A stretch of 31,753 bases of DNA from a virus: positions 1 through 31,753 of the IMG/VR virus record IMGVR_UViG_3300045921_000322; one strand, written 5' to 3'. A model generated the notes under the pieces. That model searched no databases. It was not told the origin of the DNA and saw only the letters and a program-made list of their open reading frames with translations. Shown one piece after another: positions 13,398 through 20,681 of the stretch. Position 1 is the first letter of the stretch, and each line of letters begins with the position of its first letter. The position numbers and the translations under genes were made by a program.

Positions 13398-13432
13398 AAA
13401 AAAAAAGCCTATCAGCTAAGCGACTGATAGGC
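13397..13432 (-). terminator. leftward rho-independent terminator
   Basis: GCCTATCAG and CTGATAGGC (13407-13415 and 13424-13432) form a perfect nine-base stem. On the minus strand it is followed by about ten T (plus-strand A run 13397-13406). It would end transcripts of the leftward gene at 13594-13794. Confidence 0.8.
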
Positions 13433-13436
13433 CCAT

Positions 13437-13498
13437 CTTGTGACCCCGCCTGCCAACTACATAGTAAGCGGTCAGGAAGAACGAAAGCAAATCACAAG
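13437..13498 (-). other. possible structured RNA element in 3' region of leftward transcript
   Basis: CTTGTGA (13437-13443) pairs perfectly with TCACAAG (13492-13498). A competing pairing joins TGACC (13441-13445) with GGTCA (13470-13474), extended by GC/GC. The two share bases 13441-13443 and are mutually exclusive. A 35-codon plus-strand ORF (13394-13501) overlaps it but has no recognisable content. Confidence 0.35.
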
Positions 13499-13593
13499 TG
13501 ATAGTGTCGGACTGCAATCCACACCATCTGACCACCGCCACAAAAACCAAGGACGGTGATGTCTTTACCCAGTTGCAGCTGGTTTTTTTTAAA
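13499..13593. other. intergenic stretch with hairpin and T run
   Basis: No gene seen. CCAG-TTGCAG-CTGG (13569-13582) followed by eight T could be a weak rightward terminator for the 13061-13397 genes. Confidence 0.4.
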
Positions 13594-13794
13594 TTACTTA
13601 ACTGTTGTCTGGTAAACTATTTCATAAGTATCATCACTAATGATAGCCACAGTTCCACCTTTGTAGTCTGCAAAATAGCTATGATTACTGCCATTATGCA
13701 TATCAATGTAATTTTTGCAATATTCAAAAGTTTCTCTAAAACCTTTGGAATTGCTGTTCTCAGAGTCGCTGAAAATGATGTCGTATGTTGTCAT
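13594..13794 (-). CDS. leftward small protein, unknown
   Basis: A 66-residue protein, MTTYDIIFSDSENSNSKGFRETFEYCKNYIDMHNGSNHSYFADYKGGTVAIISDDTYEIVYQTTVK. It reads like a genuine small globular protein (alternating strands, YFADYKGGTVAII). It has its own -7 box, leader hairpin and terminator, so it is an independent minus-strand unit between the rightward early and late genes. That position suggests expression in the lysogen. No family recognised. Confidence 0.7.
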   Translation of the reverse strand: MTTYDIIFSDSENSNSKGFRETFEYCKNYIDMHNGSNHSYFADYKGGTVAIISDDTYEIVYQTTVK

Positions 13795-13809
13795 GATTTT
13801 TGTTTTTGT

Positions 13810-13823
13810 GGGGTTGCAGCCCC
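13810..13823 (-). promoter_or_regulatory. hairpin in leader of leftward gene
   Basis: GGGG and CCCC flank six bases, 16 nt upstream of the ATG on the minus strand. It may affect translation or mRNA stability. Confidence 0.3.
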
Positions 13824-13844
13824 GGTTATGAATTAATTACCTTA

Positions 13845-13852
13845 CAAATATA
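13845..13852 (-). promoter_or_regulatory. promoter of the leftward gene
   Basis: The minus strand reads TATATTTG, an exact Bacteroidota -7 box, with a TTG about 20 bases upstream at the -33 position. It is the best promoter match in the window. Confidence 0.65.
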
Positions 13853-13939
13853 CAATGATTTGCAATAATTATCAATACTTAGAGACATATTTTTTATAAC
13901 TTATCGACCAACGCACCATTTTAACCTACGAATACATAA

Positions 13940-13988
13940 ATGTTGCCATAAGCCACAGCTATAACACACTTCACGCCCCATTTTTACA
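13940..13988 (+). promoter_or_regulatory. two-part late element, copy 1 (before portal)
   Basis: ATGTTGCCATAAGCCACAG (13940-13958) and ATTTTTACA (13980-13988) recur with the same spacing before the protease gene. The element ends 15 bases before the portal GTG. Candidate phage-specific promoter or translation-control site. The rest of 13853-14002 shows no gene. Confidence 0.5.
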
Positions 13989-14002
13989 CTAAATATCTAT
14001 AA

Positions 14003-15229
14003 GTGGCAAGCATCTTTGACATCTTCAAGTCCAAAACTAAGCCACCGGATACGATACCCACGACATCCGCTGCAGCGACACCCATCACATACGGATCTGT
14101 CAATATCAGCGACCTGATCAATCAGGGTAGTGTCACCACTGTATCACATCCGGATCAGGCGATGAAGATGGCAGAGTATTACAACTGTGTCAATAAAATC
14201 AGTAATACCGTAGCCACACTGACTCGCAACTTTTACCGCCGTACCGACAATAGCAATGTAAAGCTCACAGAGCAGGATTACTTTCAGGTATTTCTCTGGA
14301 AGAAGATGATGTACCCCGGTATCGTACCCACCAAAGCGATCAAAGCATGGGTGGCAAACTATCTGAAAGGCGGAAATGGATACCTGATCATCAACAGGGA
14401 CAAGTTTATGGTACCGACCAGCTATACCAATAGAAAGTGGAATGAGATGCTCCCATTCATGCACGAAGGCACACCCTGGTATTACGACGCAGTGACCAAG
14501 AGCGTATTTCCATACTATAATGTACTCCATCTGGCAGACATCACAGACGACTGTCTCGTAGGTAAGACCAAGGTCTCCCATCAGGCAGAGACGTTAGGCA
14601 GGAGTAAAGCTGCCAATGATTTTGTCAATAAATACTTCGGCAAGGGGCTCACACTTGGAGCAGTAATAGAGTATCCGGTTGGGTCCGGTATCGATGATGA
14701 TACCGCCAGAGAGCTGGAGAAGACCATGACCACCGTATATGGTGGTGTGGACAAAGCAGGACAGGTAGGAGTCATCACAGAAGGTGGCACACTCAAGCAG
14801 ATTAAGACCGACATCCCGCTCGGAGATGCCAATTATATACAGGGGCAGGAAATGACCAAGAAGGATATCAAAGGCATGTTCAGCATACCGGAGAATATCA
14901 ATGATGAGAACACACTCTCTCAGTATTACAATGACGCCATCATGCCCATCGTCCGCATGATAGAAGAAGAAGTCAATGTAAAGGTTATAGGACCACAGGA
15001 TATTGGGATGATATACATGAAAGTAGAGATGGATTCACTACTGAGAGCAGACGTAAACACACGGGCCAATGTACTTGAAAAATACCTGAGAAACTCAATA
15101 TATACCATCAACGAAGTCAGAGCGATACTCGACAAGGCACCCATCGAAGGCGGAGACCAACCACTCGTGATGGCAAACAATCTGGTGCCGCTGGAGCAGC
15201 TGCAGGAGTTTGTCCAGTCAAAAATATAG
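14003..15229 (+). CDS. portal protein, HK97 family
   Basis: A 408-residue protein of the HK97-type portal family: N-terminal ASIFDIFKSK, MAEYYNCVNKISNTVATLTRNFYRR (a typical early helix), a middle with YLKGGNGYLIINRD and VLHLADITDDCLVGKT, and a C-terminal half with EKTMTTVYGG and KDIKGMFSIPENINDENTLSQYYND (leading to the conserved asparagine-tyrosine helix), then LLRADVNTRANVLEKYLRNSIYTINEVRAIL. Twelve copies form the DNA channel and dock the terminase. The start is GTG. It opens the structural operon, separated from the terminase genes by 11 kb of early genes and the cassette array. Confidence 0.93.
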   Translation: MASIFDIFKSKTKPPDTIPTTSAAATPITYGSVNISDLINQGSVTTVSHPDQAMKMAEYYNCVNKISNTVATLTRNFYRRTDNSNVKLTEQDYFQVFLWKKMMYPGIVPTKAIKAWVANYLKGGNGYLIINRDKFMVPTSYTNRKWNEMLPFMHEGTPWYYDAVTKSVFPYYNVLHLADITDDCLVGKTKVSHQAETLGRSKAANDFVNKYFGKGLTLGAVIEYPVGSGIDDDTARELEKTMTTVYGGVDKAGQVGVITEGGTLKQIKTDIPLGDANYIQGQEMTKKDIKGMFSIPENINDENTLSQYYNDAIMPIVRMIEEEVNVKVIGPQDIGMIYMKVEMDSLLRADVNTRANVLEKYLRNSIYTINEVRAILDKAPIEGGDQPLVMANNLVPLEQLQEFVQSKI

Positions 15230-15241
15230 ACATACGGCAGA

Positions 15242-15289
15242 ATGTTGCCATAAGTCACAGTTTTACACGCATCATATATGATTTTTACA
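15242..15289 (+). promoter_or_regulatory. two-part late element, copy 2 (before protease)
   Basis: ATGTTGCCATAAGTCACAG (15242-15260) and ATTTTTACA (15281-15289), 39 bases start to start against 40 in copy 1. One mismatch in the 19-base box. It ends 22 bases before the protease GTG. Confidence 0.5.
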
Positions 15290-15310
15290 TCATATTAAAA
15301 AGCACCACAG

Positions 15311-15898
15311 GTGATCGAATTAGATATCAAATCGTTACTCACCCGCACTGCAGGCACAGGACTGGCAGATAGACAGCATGAGTTCATCATCAGTGATGCG
15401 ACACCTGACGACTTTGGTACCGTATTCCTTCCGGATGGATGGGATCTTTCTCAAAGAATGGCAGGAAAGAAGAAAGTCACCTATGGACACCCCGCACATA
15501 ATGAGAATGATCCGGATTTTATCATCGGCATAGGCGAAGAAAGAATCGATAACAATGCACTGATGTCTATCCTTACCATTGAGCCGGAAAGTACGCAGAA
15601 CAGAATAGCCAATACCGTGCATGAAAAATTGATCTTCGGATCGCTCACAGATGCATCCATCCGTGCATACATCATAGATGGCAGACAAGGAGACGAGACC
15701 AGAGGAGAAAATCCAAAATTATTCTACTTCACAAGACATATACTGATAGATTGGGGCGTGGTCCCGCAGGGGAGCAATCCTTCTGCTGTAAAGACCCGAT
15801 CCACTATCGCAGACTTTATAAAATCTAAAGTACCGGCATCTAGACAGAGAGACATGGACATCATACGATCGCTCTCGGTCCGGTATTACACCATGTGA
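15311..15898 (+). CDS. prohead protease, HK97 family
   Basis: A 195-residue protein. VTYGHPAHNENDPDFIIGIGEE carries the histidine segment, and KLIFGSLTDASIRAYI corresponds to the G----SIG catalytic serine segment of the S78/U35 prohead proteases. HILIDWGVVPQGSNPSAV matches their usual ending (L-D-S-VP-G-NP-A). It would cleave the capsid delta domain encoded by the next gene during head maturation. The GTG start follows a 70-base gap with the second copy of the late element. Confidence 0.85.
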   Translation: MIELDIKSLLTRTAGTGLADRQHEFIISDATPDDFGTVFLPDGWDLSQRMAGKKKVTYGHPAHNENDPDFIIGIGEERIDNNALMSILTIEPESTQNRIANTVHEKLIFGSLTDASIRAYIIDGRQGDETRGENPKLFYFTRHILIDWGVVPQGSNPSAVKTRSTIADFIKSKVPASRQRDMDIIRSLSVRYYTM

Positions 15899-15915
15899 CG
15901 TTTATTCAAAAAAAA

Positions 15916-15934
15916 AGCTCTGAAAAGCAGGGCT
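15916..15934 (+). promoter_or_regulatory. hairpin between protease and capsid genes
   Basis: AGCTCTG and CAGGGCT pair over seven bases (one wobble) around AAAAG, 17 bases before the capsid ATG. It has no T run on the plus strand, so it may stabilise or process mRNA rather than terminate. Confidence 0.35.
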
Positions 15935-15951
15935 GTAATTATTCTAATAAT

Positions 15952-17283
15952 ATGAAAACACTCCAGGAGCTACTTGCCGAGAAAGCAAGACGAGCAGAAA
16001 GAGCCACCGTCCTGCATAATATACTACAGGGCGATACTGCCAGGAATATACCGGGCAGAGATCTGACAGAAGCAGAGCAAACAGAACTTACAGAACTCAG
16101 GACAGGAGCTGACACTTTAGACACACAGATCCGCAATGCAGAATGGATGGAAGCACAGGCAAGGGATGCAGCACAGTCTGCAGCTCAGCGTATGTTCCAC
16201 GTAGGCACCACAGCAGGAGCGGCAGAAGCGAGAGAGAAGTCAATTATAGAGAAGCAATACTCTATCACCAGAGCAGTACAGTGGGCAGCCGGAAAGACGG
16301 ACAATGCCGGTCTTGAGAAAGAGCAACACGAAGAAGCACTCCGCATGGCGAGAGAGTCCGGACTTCCGGTCACAGGAGCAGGTGTCATGCTACCCGCATT
16401 CACCAACAGAGCGACAGCAGGCACAGCCCTGGATGCAGGTAATCTGATCCCGACCAATCAAATGCCGACCATCGATGGGTATGCCAAGAGATTATTCGTC
16501 GGACAGCTCGGGGCTACAATGCACATGGGACTCACAGGAGACGCCACCCTACCGGTAGCGGATCTACTGGCCACATCTGCATTCGTAGGAGAAGGCGACT
16601 CATTCACTTCCATCACTTCTAATGTCCGAAGACCTTCTCTGGTTGCCAAGGCATTGCTGAGCAAGCTGAATGTATCCTGGTTTCTGAAAGCCAGGGCAGG
16701 CGTAGAAGCAGACAGAGTACTGACCAGGACTTTAGAAACATCCAGCGTCAATGCGCTGAATCTGAATATCATCAAGCGAGCAAACGCAAACAGCTCTCAT
16801 GGTATCTTCGGAGCAGCAGACATAGTAGATGTATCCGGAGCGACCGGATCAGAGCTGACAAGAGAGCTATTAATCACGATGATCAACTCCGCTGCAAAAA
16901 ATGATGCAGACGGCACATCAGCAGGATGGTTACTGTCACCGACAATCAGAGAAGAATTGCAGAACACACTGGTAGATTCAGGATCCGGACAATTCGTATG
17001 GAATGCAGACATTATGGACAGACTCCTGGGATATCAGGCACAAGTCACCACGCTGGTACCTACCAATCTGACCAAATCAACCGGTAGTGATCTGAAGGGA
17101 GTAGCATTCGGGTACTGGTCCAATCTGCATATTGCCAACTGGGCAGTGAGAGAGATGATCATCGACCCGGCATCTTCTGATGTAGGGGTGACATTGAAGT
17201 TAGTGGAATTTTGGGATTGGGTATTTGCAAATCCAAAAGCATTTTCCATTGGCTACTTCTCGCTGGCGAGTGAAGGAAACTGA
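15952..17283 (+). CDS. major capsid protein, HK97 fold
   Basis: A 443-residue protein. The N-terminal 90 residues (LQELLAEKARRAERATVLHNI...LTEAEQTELTEL) are a charged coiled-coil delta domain, expected to be removed by the protease. The capsid domain follows: GNLIPTNQMPTIDGYAK, LPVADLLATSAFVGEGDSFTS, an E-loop region, and a P-domain/A-loop with AGWLLSPTIREELQNTL and a GYWSNLHIANW segment near the end, all typical of the HK97 family. I chose ATG 15952 (MKTLQELL); the frame is open further upstream to 15895 but that part overlaps the hairpin. A terminator follows directly, as often for capsid genes. Confidence 0.93.
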   Translation: MKTLQELLAEKARRAERATVLHNILQGDTARNIPGRDLTEAEQTELTELRTGADTLDTQIRNAEWMEAQARDAAQSAAQRMFHVGTTAGAAEAREKSIIEKQYSITRAVQWAAGKTDNAGLEKEQHEEALRMARESGLPVTGAGVMLPAFTNRATAGTALDAGNLIPTNQMPTIDGYAKRLFVGQLGATMHMGLTGDATLPVADLLATSAFVGEGDSFTSITSNVRRPSLVAKALLSKLNVSWFLKARAGVEADRVLTRTLETSSVNALNLNIIKRANANSSHGIFGAADIVDVSGATGSELTRELLITMINSAAKNDADGTSAGWLLSPTIREELQNTLVDSGSGQFVWNADIMDRLLGYQAQVTTLVPTNLTKSTGSDLKGVAFGYWSNLHIANWAVREMIIDPASSDVGVTLKLVEFWDWVFANPKAFSIGYFSLASEGN

Positions 17284-17313
17284 TTTATCTTACCTTGACT
17301 TTGTAATATTGAG

Positions 17314-17348
17314 GGTGTCATGCCATACCGGATGGCACCTTTTTTTTT
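17314..17348 (+). terminator. terminator after the capsid gene
   Basis: TGCCAT (17321-17326) pairs with ATGGCA (17332-17337), extendable to GGTG/CACC across a bulge, followed by nine T. It probably terminates part of the transcripts and so raises capsid over downstream gene products. Confidence 0.75.
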
Positions 17349-17372
17349 AAAAATTATCACAATACACCAGAC

Positions 17373-17582
17373 ATGCCTACCATCAGAATCATACTTGACG
17401 ACGGAGCAGATGCATACGATCTGCAGGGACGCAATGGTACAGTACTGCATCAGATAGATCCGGATCTCGCTACCCGCATGGTCCGATCCGGACATGCAGT
17501 AATTGTAAGAGACACAACACCTGCTGAGCCAAGTGCATCATCCAAAACATCAGCAAAATCCAATACAACAAACAAAAAGTGA
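17373..17582 (+). CDS. small head protein, unknown
   Basis: A 69-residue protein, MPTIRIILDDGADAYDLQGRNGTVLHQIDPDLATRMVRSGHAVIV, with a serine/threonine/lysine-rich tail. Its place between capsid and connector suggests a head-tail or head decoration role. The ending DLATRMVRSGHAV resembles small proteins found at this point in other HK97-type phages. It overlaps the next start (GTGA). Confidence 0.65.
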   Translation: MPTIRIILDDGADAYDLQGRNGTVLHQIDPDLATRMVRSGHAVIVRDTTPAEPSASSKTSAKSNTTNKK

Positions 17583-18133
17583 TATATCCGGGCACACATA
17601 TCATAGATTCATTCAGCAGAAGTACCATCGTCACGTGGGAGATGGCCAAGGTACATCTCGGACTTACGACAGATGAGTATAAGAATGCCGTATGTGCTAT
17701 GATCAACTCTGCGACGCTGTGGGCGGAGATGTACACCAACAGATGTGCCTGTGAGAGAGATATTACCATTCACTATGTAGCACCATCGAAATACAAGAAT
17801 AATATATCTGTATTCTTAATGAGATTTTACCCGGATCCGGATACTTTAGAAATCACATCTAAAGACTCAGAAGGGGTAGAGACAGAGATAGCCCAGACCG
17901 ATATCAAAGTATTGCCATTATATCGACAGGGCATAGAGATCAATACACCGGATGATTGGGAGATCATCACCATAAAATACACCGCCAGACCATACGAGCA
18001 GGCAGACGCATTCATACCCGCTATATTGATGAAAGTGGGAGAAATGTTTACTTTCAGGCAAGATGGAGAGCGACCCAGGATGAGTGCTGCCGTAGGCATA
18101 CTGAATCCACACCGATTAAAATTCCATCCATGA
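17579..18133 (+). CDS. head-tail connector (gp6-like adaptor)
   Basis: A 184-residue protein starting with GTG in a GTGA overlap. TWEMAKVHLGLTTDEYKNAVCAMINSATLWAEMYTNR is the helical opening of gp6/gp15-type adaptors, and FIPAILMKVGEMFTFRQDGERPRMS the closing helix (A-L---GE-Y--RE pattern). It forms a ring under the portal. It ends in an ATGA overlap with the PAS-like gene. Confidence 0.8.
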   Translation: MIYPGTHIIDSFSRSTIVTWEMAKVHLGLTTDEYKNAVCAMINSATLWAEMYTNRCACERDITIHYVAPSKYKNNISVFLMRFYPDPDTLEITSKDSEGVETEIAQTDIKVLPLYRQGIEINTPDDWEIITIKYTARPYEQADAFIPAILMKVGEMFTFRQDGERPRMSAAVGILNPHRLKFHP

Positions 18134-18738
18134 TCAAAGAGCATATCAACGAGATCATTTTATTTTTCACAGGCGGTGGACTTGCAGCCATGTTTAATTT
18201 TTTGCGGGATAAGCGCAAGGATAACACCGATGAATTTAAAGACCTGCTCAACTATATGAAGGAGATGCTGGCAGAGCGGGACAAGGAGCTGGAGAAATTC
18301 CAACAGGAAAATGATGAGTGCAGGGAAGAAATCAGCAAGCTACGGGAAGAACTCAATGAACTGAAGTCCAAGCTCATCGTACTGGAGTCAGCACACTTTG
18401 ATATACCCTTTCCGATGTGGCTCAAGAGTCTGGACGGAAAGATGATCAGTTTGAATACAGAGTATGAAAATCATTTTTTGTTGCCATTAAAAAAGAAGGC
18501 AAGGGATTACATCGGAAAGACAGACCATGAGTTTTGGGGTCCGGAGATAGGTAAAGAGTACATATTTAATGATAATATGACACTGAAATCAAAGAATGGT
18601 TACTGGTCCGGCACAGAAACGATCCGTATCAATGATGAAGACCATACATCACAGTGGACTATCGTCAAGTATGTACGATACAGTGGCAGGACAGCGATTG
18701 GCATTGGCGGCATTGCAATACCTATATTTATGAGATAA
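18130..18738 (+). CDS. membrane-anchored coiled-coil protein with PAS-like domain
   Basis: A 202-residue protein. Residues about 8-25 (IILFFTGGGLAAMFNFL) are a hydrophobic segment, followed by a long charged coiled coil (about 35-85, KEMLAERDKELEKFQQEN...LREELNELKSKL) and a C-terminal domain (about 97-202) with PMWLKSLDGKMISLN, ARDYIGKTDHEFWGPEIG and IGIGGIAIPI, the opening, middle and closing blocks of a PAS sensory fold. ATG 18130 overlaps the previous stop (ATGA). PAS domains sense small ligands or redox state; finding one inside a head-tail connector operon is unusual. The role is unknown. Confidence 0.7.
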   Translation: MIKEHINEIILFFTGGGLAAMFNFLRDKRKDNTDEFKDLLNYMKEMLAERDKELEKFQQENDECREEISKLREELNELKSKLIVLESAHFDIPFPMWLKSLDGKMISLNTEYENHFLLPLKKKARDYIGKTDHEFWGPEIGKEYIFNDNMTLKSKNGYWSGTETIRINDEDHTSQWTIVKYVRYSGRTAIGIGGIAIPIFMR

Positions 18739-18740
18739 CC

Positions 18741-19103
18741 ATGGCAGTAGATTATAAATCAAAGATGCCGGATATTATAAAAAGTTTAGTAAACGGCACA
18801 GCGGCAGACCTGATCAGACCGGTAGCAGACCGGCTCACCACAGAGATAGTGGCAGCCACACCGGAGAGAGATATCTATCCGGATGATTATGATGAAGTAC
18901 GGACAAAGGACAGCATCGTCAGGGAGCAGCACAATAAGTTTGGGCACACCATACTCACACCACTTTTGAAAGCGGTATATATAGAGTACGGTACAGAAGA
19001 TACACCGAGATTCAGCATGTTCAGGAGCACCTTTGACCGCAACGCCGTCGGTATGGCTAAAGAGATGGAAAATACTTTTAAAAATCATATAGAGAATCTG
19101 TGA
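18741..19103 (+). CDS. HK97 gp10-like tail-connector protein
   Basis: A 120-residue protein (ATG 18741). The C-terminal half ILTPLLKAVYIEYGTEDTPRFSMFRSTFDRNAVGMAKEM matches the HK97 gp10 family pattern (--EYGT---PA-PF-RPA), and its order between the gp6-like connector and the tail completion proteins fits. It acts in head-tail joining. Its end overlaps the next GTG (GTGA). Confidence 0.75.
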   Translation: MAVDYKSKMPDIIKSLVNGTAADLIRPVADRLTTEIVAATPERDIYPDDYDEVRTKDSIVREQHNKFGHTILTPLLKAVYIEYGTEDTPRFSMFRSTFDRNAVGMAKEMENTFKNHIENL

Positions 19104-19435
19104 ACAGTAAGATCAAAATATCAGACCTGAGAGATAAGATCCTGATCAGGCATCAGACAGGAGAGCATGATGCCGATGGGATACCAGTCAGGACATACAC
19201 AGATGGTCCGGAAATATATGCAAAATTACAAATGAGTACAGTTGCACACGCTCCGGATGAGAAGATTCCCGATAAGTACAAGGTAGTGCAGATGTGGGAT
19301 GTATTGATCCGTAAAGAAGGATATCCTATCAAAATCAATGACCGGATAAATTACTTTGATCTCAATCTGAATGTGGAAGCGATAGAAGACGTGGATATAT
19401 GGTATCAGAAATTAAAATGCTCTGATGCAGATTGA
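19100..19435 (+). CDS. head-tail joining protein (gp9/SPP1 gp16-like)
   Basis: A 111-residue protein starting with GTG. LRDKILIRHQTGEHDADGIPVRTYTDGPEIYAKLQ is the usual opening of Phage_H_T_join proteins (L-D-I-I-------D--G-----W----WA), and the end (YPIKINDRINYFDLNLNVEAIED) fits the strand-rich remainder. It acts as the stopper or closure ring below the connector. Confidence 0.75.
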   Translation: MNSKIKISDLRDKILIRHQTGEHDADGIPVRTYTDGPEIYAKLQMSTVAHAPDEKIPDKYKVVQMWDVLIRKEGYPIKINDRINYFDLNLNVEAIEDVDIWYQKLKCSDAD

Positions 19436-19823
19436 TCAGCTCATCATACAGCAGCTCAAATCAGTACACACACAGACGTACTGGTATATCGGTCCGGATA
19501 AAGCTCCGGCACTGTATGTAGTGTTGGATAAGATCAGCGACGTAGCACAGAGTGATAAGGATACCGCCATAGCACCGGACAAAGTGAGCAAGATGCGGCT
19601 GCAGATCAAAATATACGGAAACAGCAATGCAGATGTGCTGGAGCTGAGACAATACATCACTCAGTTTATCCGGACACAGCGCAATATCAGCGACGGAGCA
19701 CAGTGGATCATGGCGTATGACACATCCACAGTATCCGGATATATGAGCAAAGAGAGAAGATTTTACAATACGATTGACGTATCAGTATATTACAAGGACA
19801 GTCTGACAGAAGACGAATCCTGA
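19425..19823 (+). CDS. tail terminator/completion protein (DUF3168-like)
   Basis: A 132-residue protein beginning MQIDQLIIQQLKSVHTQTYWYIGPDKAPALYVVLDKISD. The pattern L----------Y------A-P-Y-V-------- then LRLQIKIYGNSNADVLELRQYI resembles tail terminator proteins of the DUF3168/gpU class, which cap the tail tube. Gene order just before the tail tube gene agrees. Confidence 0.7.
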   Translation: MQIDQLIIQQLKSVHTQTYWYIGPDKAPALYVVLDKISDVAQSDKDTAIAPDKVSKMRLQIKIYGNSNADVLELRQYITQFIRTQRNISDGAQWIMAYDTSTVSGYMSKERRFYNTIDVSVYYKDSLTEDES

Positions 19824-19857
19824 TTTTTATTAAAATCACAAGCATAATTCAATTGAA

Positions 19858-20301
19858 ATGACAGAAGGATATGTATTAGGGCACAATTTCAGAGCCTATA
19901 TAGGAGGAGTAGGAGCGGGACACGCTACGAGCTGCCAGTATAGTCTGGACATTGACTCCAAGGAGCTCTCTGACAAAGACATCGATCCGGGCAGTACATC
20001 ACCGGGAGCCGCAGCACTGACGCTGGGCAAAAAAAGGATTACTATACAGGTCTCCGGATATGTCGTGGAGTCCGAAAATGGATCTTCAGCAGCCACAGGC
20101 GGATATGCTGATATCCTTGCAGACGCACTGGATGGTACACTGATCACATGGTCATTTACCACCAATGTAGCAGGAGACAGCGTACTGAGCGGAGAAGGAT
20201 ACATCACGAAGTTTTCCGCATCCGGCGAAGACGGAAGTGAAGCGACCTACAACTTTGAAATCAAGAGCAGCGGTAGTTTTGAAGTGGATACCGTATCGTA
20301 A
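19858..20301 (+). CDS. major tail tube protein
   Basis: A 147-residue protein, MTEGYVLGHNFRAYIGGVGAGHATSCQYSLDIDSKELSDKD, with later TLGKKRITIQVSGYV and GEGYITKFSASGEDGSEATYNFEIKSSG. This is the TP901-1-type tail tube layout (first strand, K-ISD-D, then GEGYIT-----G--E-ATY---L-G-G). It polymerises into the siphovirus tail tube. A terminator-like hairpin follows. Confidence 0.88.
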   Translation: MTEGYVLGHNFRAYIGGVGAGHATSCQYSLDIDSKELSDKDIDPGSTSPGAAALTLGKKRITIQVSGYVVESENGSSAATGGYADILADALDGTLITWSFTTNVAGDSVLSGEGYITKFSASGEDGSEATYNFEIKSSGSFEVDTVS

Positions 20302-20309
20302 GGCTGATT

Positions 20310-20360
20310 TTGCGGATTTGTGGATTTTACTGATTTGAATTTCCACAGGTCCGCAATTTT
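20310..20360 (+). terminator. terminator-like hairpin after tail tube gene
   Basis: TTGCGGA (20310-20316) pairs with TCCGCAA (20350-20356) and GTGGA with TCCAC inside, then TTTT. It probably lowers expression of the chaperone and tape measure genes relative to tail tube. Confidence 0.65.
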
Positions 20361-20387
20361 AAAAAAGCACCAAACTATTTTTAAAAT

Positions 20388-20681
20388 ATGGAAGACCAGA
20401 CCATTATCATTGACAAATTACCCTATCCGGTACGATTTGGCCACAGATGTATCAGCATCTATGCACAGCGCATCGGCGGGACAGATATCAGCCAGATATC
20501 CGCAGCGCAGATATACGAATACTATTATGCAGCCATCGTCGCAGGATGCCGGCGAAAGAAAATACCGGAGCCTGATTTTGACAGTTTCTTCAATGAGCTG
20601 GATGACAATCCTGAACTGTTCGATCAGATTACAAATATTAGAATGGAGCAGGAAGGCACAAAAAAGGAGACGAGCTTATAG
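20388..20681 (+). CDS. tail assembly chaperone gpG-like
   Basis: A 97-residue protein between tail tube and tape measure genes, the usual place of the gpG chaperone. It includes IYAQRIGGTDISQISAAQIYEYYYAAIVAGCRRKK and FFNELDDNPELFDQI. Near the end the in-phase heptamer A AAA AAG (20660-20666) allows a -1 shift into a longer open frame. Confidence 0.85.
   Translation: MEDQTIIIDKLPYPVRFGHRCISIYAQRIGGTDISQISAAQIYEYYYAAIVAGCRRKKIPEPDFDSFFNELDDNPELFDQITNIRMEQEGTKKETSL

Noticed and set aside
13437-13460. Resemblance of the minus strand (AGGCGGGGTCACAAG) to a tRNA 3' end followed by a terminator
   Set aside because: No 5' half, anticodon arm or T loop can be found, and the upstream sequence does not fold as a cloverleaf. 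At most a remnant.
13394-13501. A 35-codon plus-strand ORF with an ATGA overlap after the HTH gene
   Set aside because: Its start is built from the A run of the leftward terminator and its sequence follows the hairpins; RNA structure explains it better.
15334-15688. Long minus-strand open frames opposite the protease, capsid, tape measure and fibre genes
   Set aside because: They are antisense shadows of genes with clear family motifs and show no plausible protein features or start context.
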